From: Erysipelotrichaceae bacterium
GTDB taxonomy: Bacteria; Bacillota_I; Bacilli_A; Erysipelotrichales; Erysipelotrichaceae
Direction of reading: 5' to 3'
Assembly (NCBI GenBank): GCA_021442745.1
Contig: JABUSI010000375.1
Span: 1-5,984 of the forward strand
Length of the DNA: 5,984 bases
The number at the start of each line of letters is the position of its first letter. The stretch's first letter is position 1. A program made the position numbers and the translations under genes. The notes under the pieces were generated by a model, which was given only the letters and a program-made list of their open reading frames with translations, ran no database searches and was not told the DNA's origin. Below are positions 5,642 to 5,984 of the stretch, in pieces.

Positions 5642-5658
5642 CTTTTTGTCTGCTTTAC

Positions 5659-5984
5659 TTAGTCTTCGTCAAAACCAATAACCCAGGTGATTACAAAGCC
5701 TAAAACCGTAGCGATTACTGCAGCAGCAACTGCCAGGTAGAAGTTTGACATTTCACCACCCATAAAAATCGGCAGAGTCAAGAAAGAGCAAGATGCCGTA
5801 GCGTATGCTCTGATATCGAAGATACCAATGAATACACCGGTGATAGCGGAAGCAATCATAGCAGATACCAGTGGCTTCTTCAGAGGAATCAATGCACCGT
5901 ATAATGCCGGTTCCGTTACAGACAGCAATGCCGTAACACCTGTTGATAAACCAGCCTGCTTCGTTTCTTCCTTCTTAGCCTTAA
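5659..5984 (-). CDS. PTS beta-glucoside permease, C-terminal part of the EIIC domain (partial)
   Basis: 107 residues are visible, entering from the right edge; the frame is open to 5984, so the gene is cut by the window. The segment KQAGLSTGVTALLSVTEPAL continuing into YG holds the TEPALYG motif typical of glucose/sucrose/beta-glucoside family EIIC domains, where the sugar is bound. Two membrane spans follow (about PLVSAMIASAITGVFIGIF and YLAVAAAVIATVLGFVITWV). The protein ends in GFDED, immediately after the last span. So, unlike BglF-type IIB-IIC-IIA fusions, it has no C-terminal EIIA domain; a separate EIIA gene is encoded two genes downstream. Acting with EI and HPr, it would import and 6-phosphorylate a beta-glucoside or related sugar. 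An EIIB domain is expected in the unseen N-terminal part. The substrate is inferred from the adjacent GH1 enzyme. Confidence 0.92.
   Translation of the reverse strand, partial: KAKKEETKQAGLSTGVTALLSVTEPALYGALIPLKKPLVSAMIASAITGVFIGIFDIRAYATASCSFLTLPIFMGGEMSNFYLAVAAAVIATVLGFVITWVIGFDED

Noticed and set aside
5587..5658. BglG/LicT-type antiterminator target in the hydrolase leader
   Set aside because: The hairpin is perfect but has no resemblance to the RAT sequence and no following terminator with a U-tract on the operon strand.

Overview
The window reads as chromosomal DNA of a low-to-moderate GC member of the Bacillota (Firmicutes), probably a host-associated fermentative species. The basis is strong GGAGG-type ribosome binding sites, membrane-anchored XRE regulators, a small lipoprotein with Ig-like repeats and a PTS beta-glucoside operon. 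The family cannot be fixed from sequence alone.

Left part (1-900, + strand): the 3' end of an unidentified gene, then a short XRE-family regulator with a C-terminal membrane helix, then a 44-residue single-helix membrane protein. The small protein repeats the membrane motif of the regulator residue for residue (Y-x-x-G-Y-x-x-G-x-[FL]-[FL]-A-[YH]-L). The two look like a related pair.

Middle part (900-2823): a minus-strand lipoprotein with four tandem Ig-like domains has its own terminator and an extended -10 promoter. It is divergent from a + strand pair made of a 142-residue protein I do not recognise and, 55 bases later, a cytidine/blasticidin-type deaminase. A well-matched promoter (TTGCAT-17-TATAAA) precedes that pair.

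Between 3272 and 3658 there is no conventional gene. This stretch holds what looks like a decayed segment. A short helical coding tail runs straight into an RBS and a 61-codon open frame whose start codon position is ACG instead of ATG. After it comes the terminator of the minus-strand operon to the right.

Right part (3607-5984, minus strand): a PTS beta-glucoside operon, transcribed right to left. The order is PTS permease (C-terminal IIC part only, running off the window), a GH1 6-phospho-beta-glucosidase, a separate glucose-type EIIA, and a strong intrinsic terminator. Together they would import and phosphorylate an aryl- or disaccharide beta-glucoside and then hydrolyse the 6-phospho sugar. 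A perfect 11-bp hairpin sits between the permease and hydrolase genes.

I see no mobile element, CRISPR array, tRNA or rRNA. No clearly new multi-gene system is evident. The items most worth a second look are the regulator/mini-membrane-protein pair, the unrecognised protein next to the deaminase, and the ACG-start open frame.
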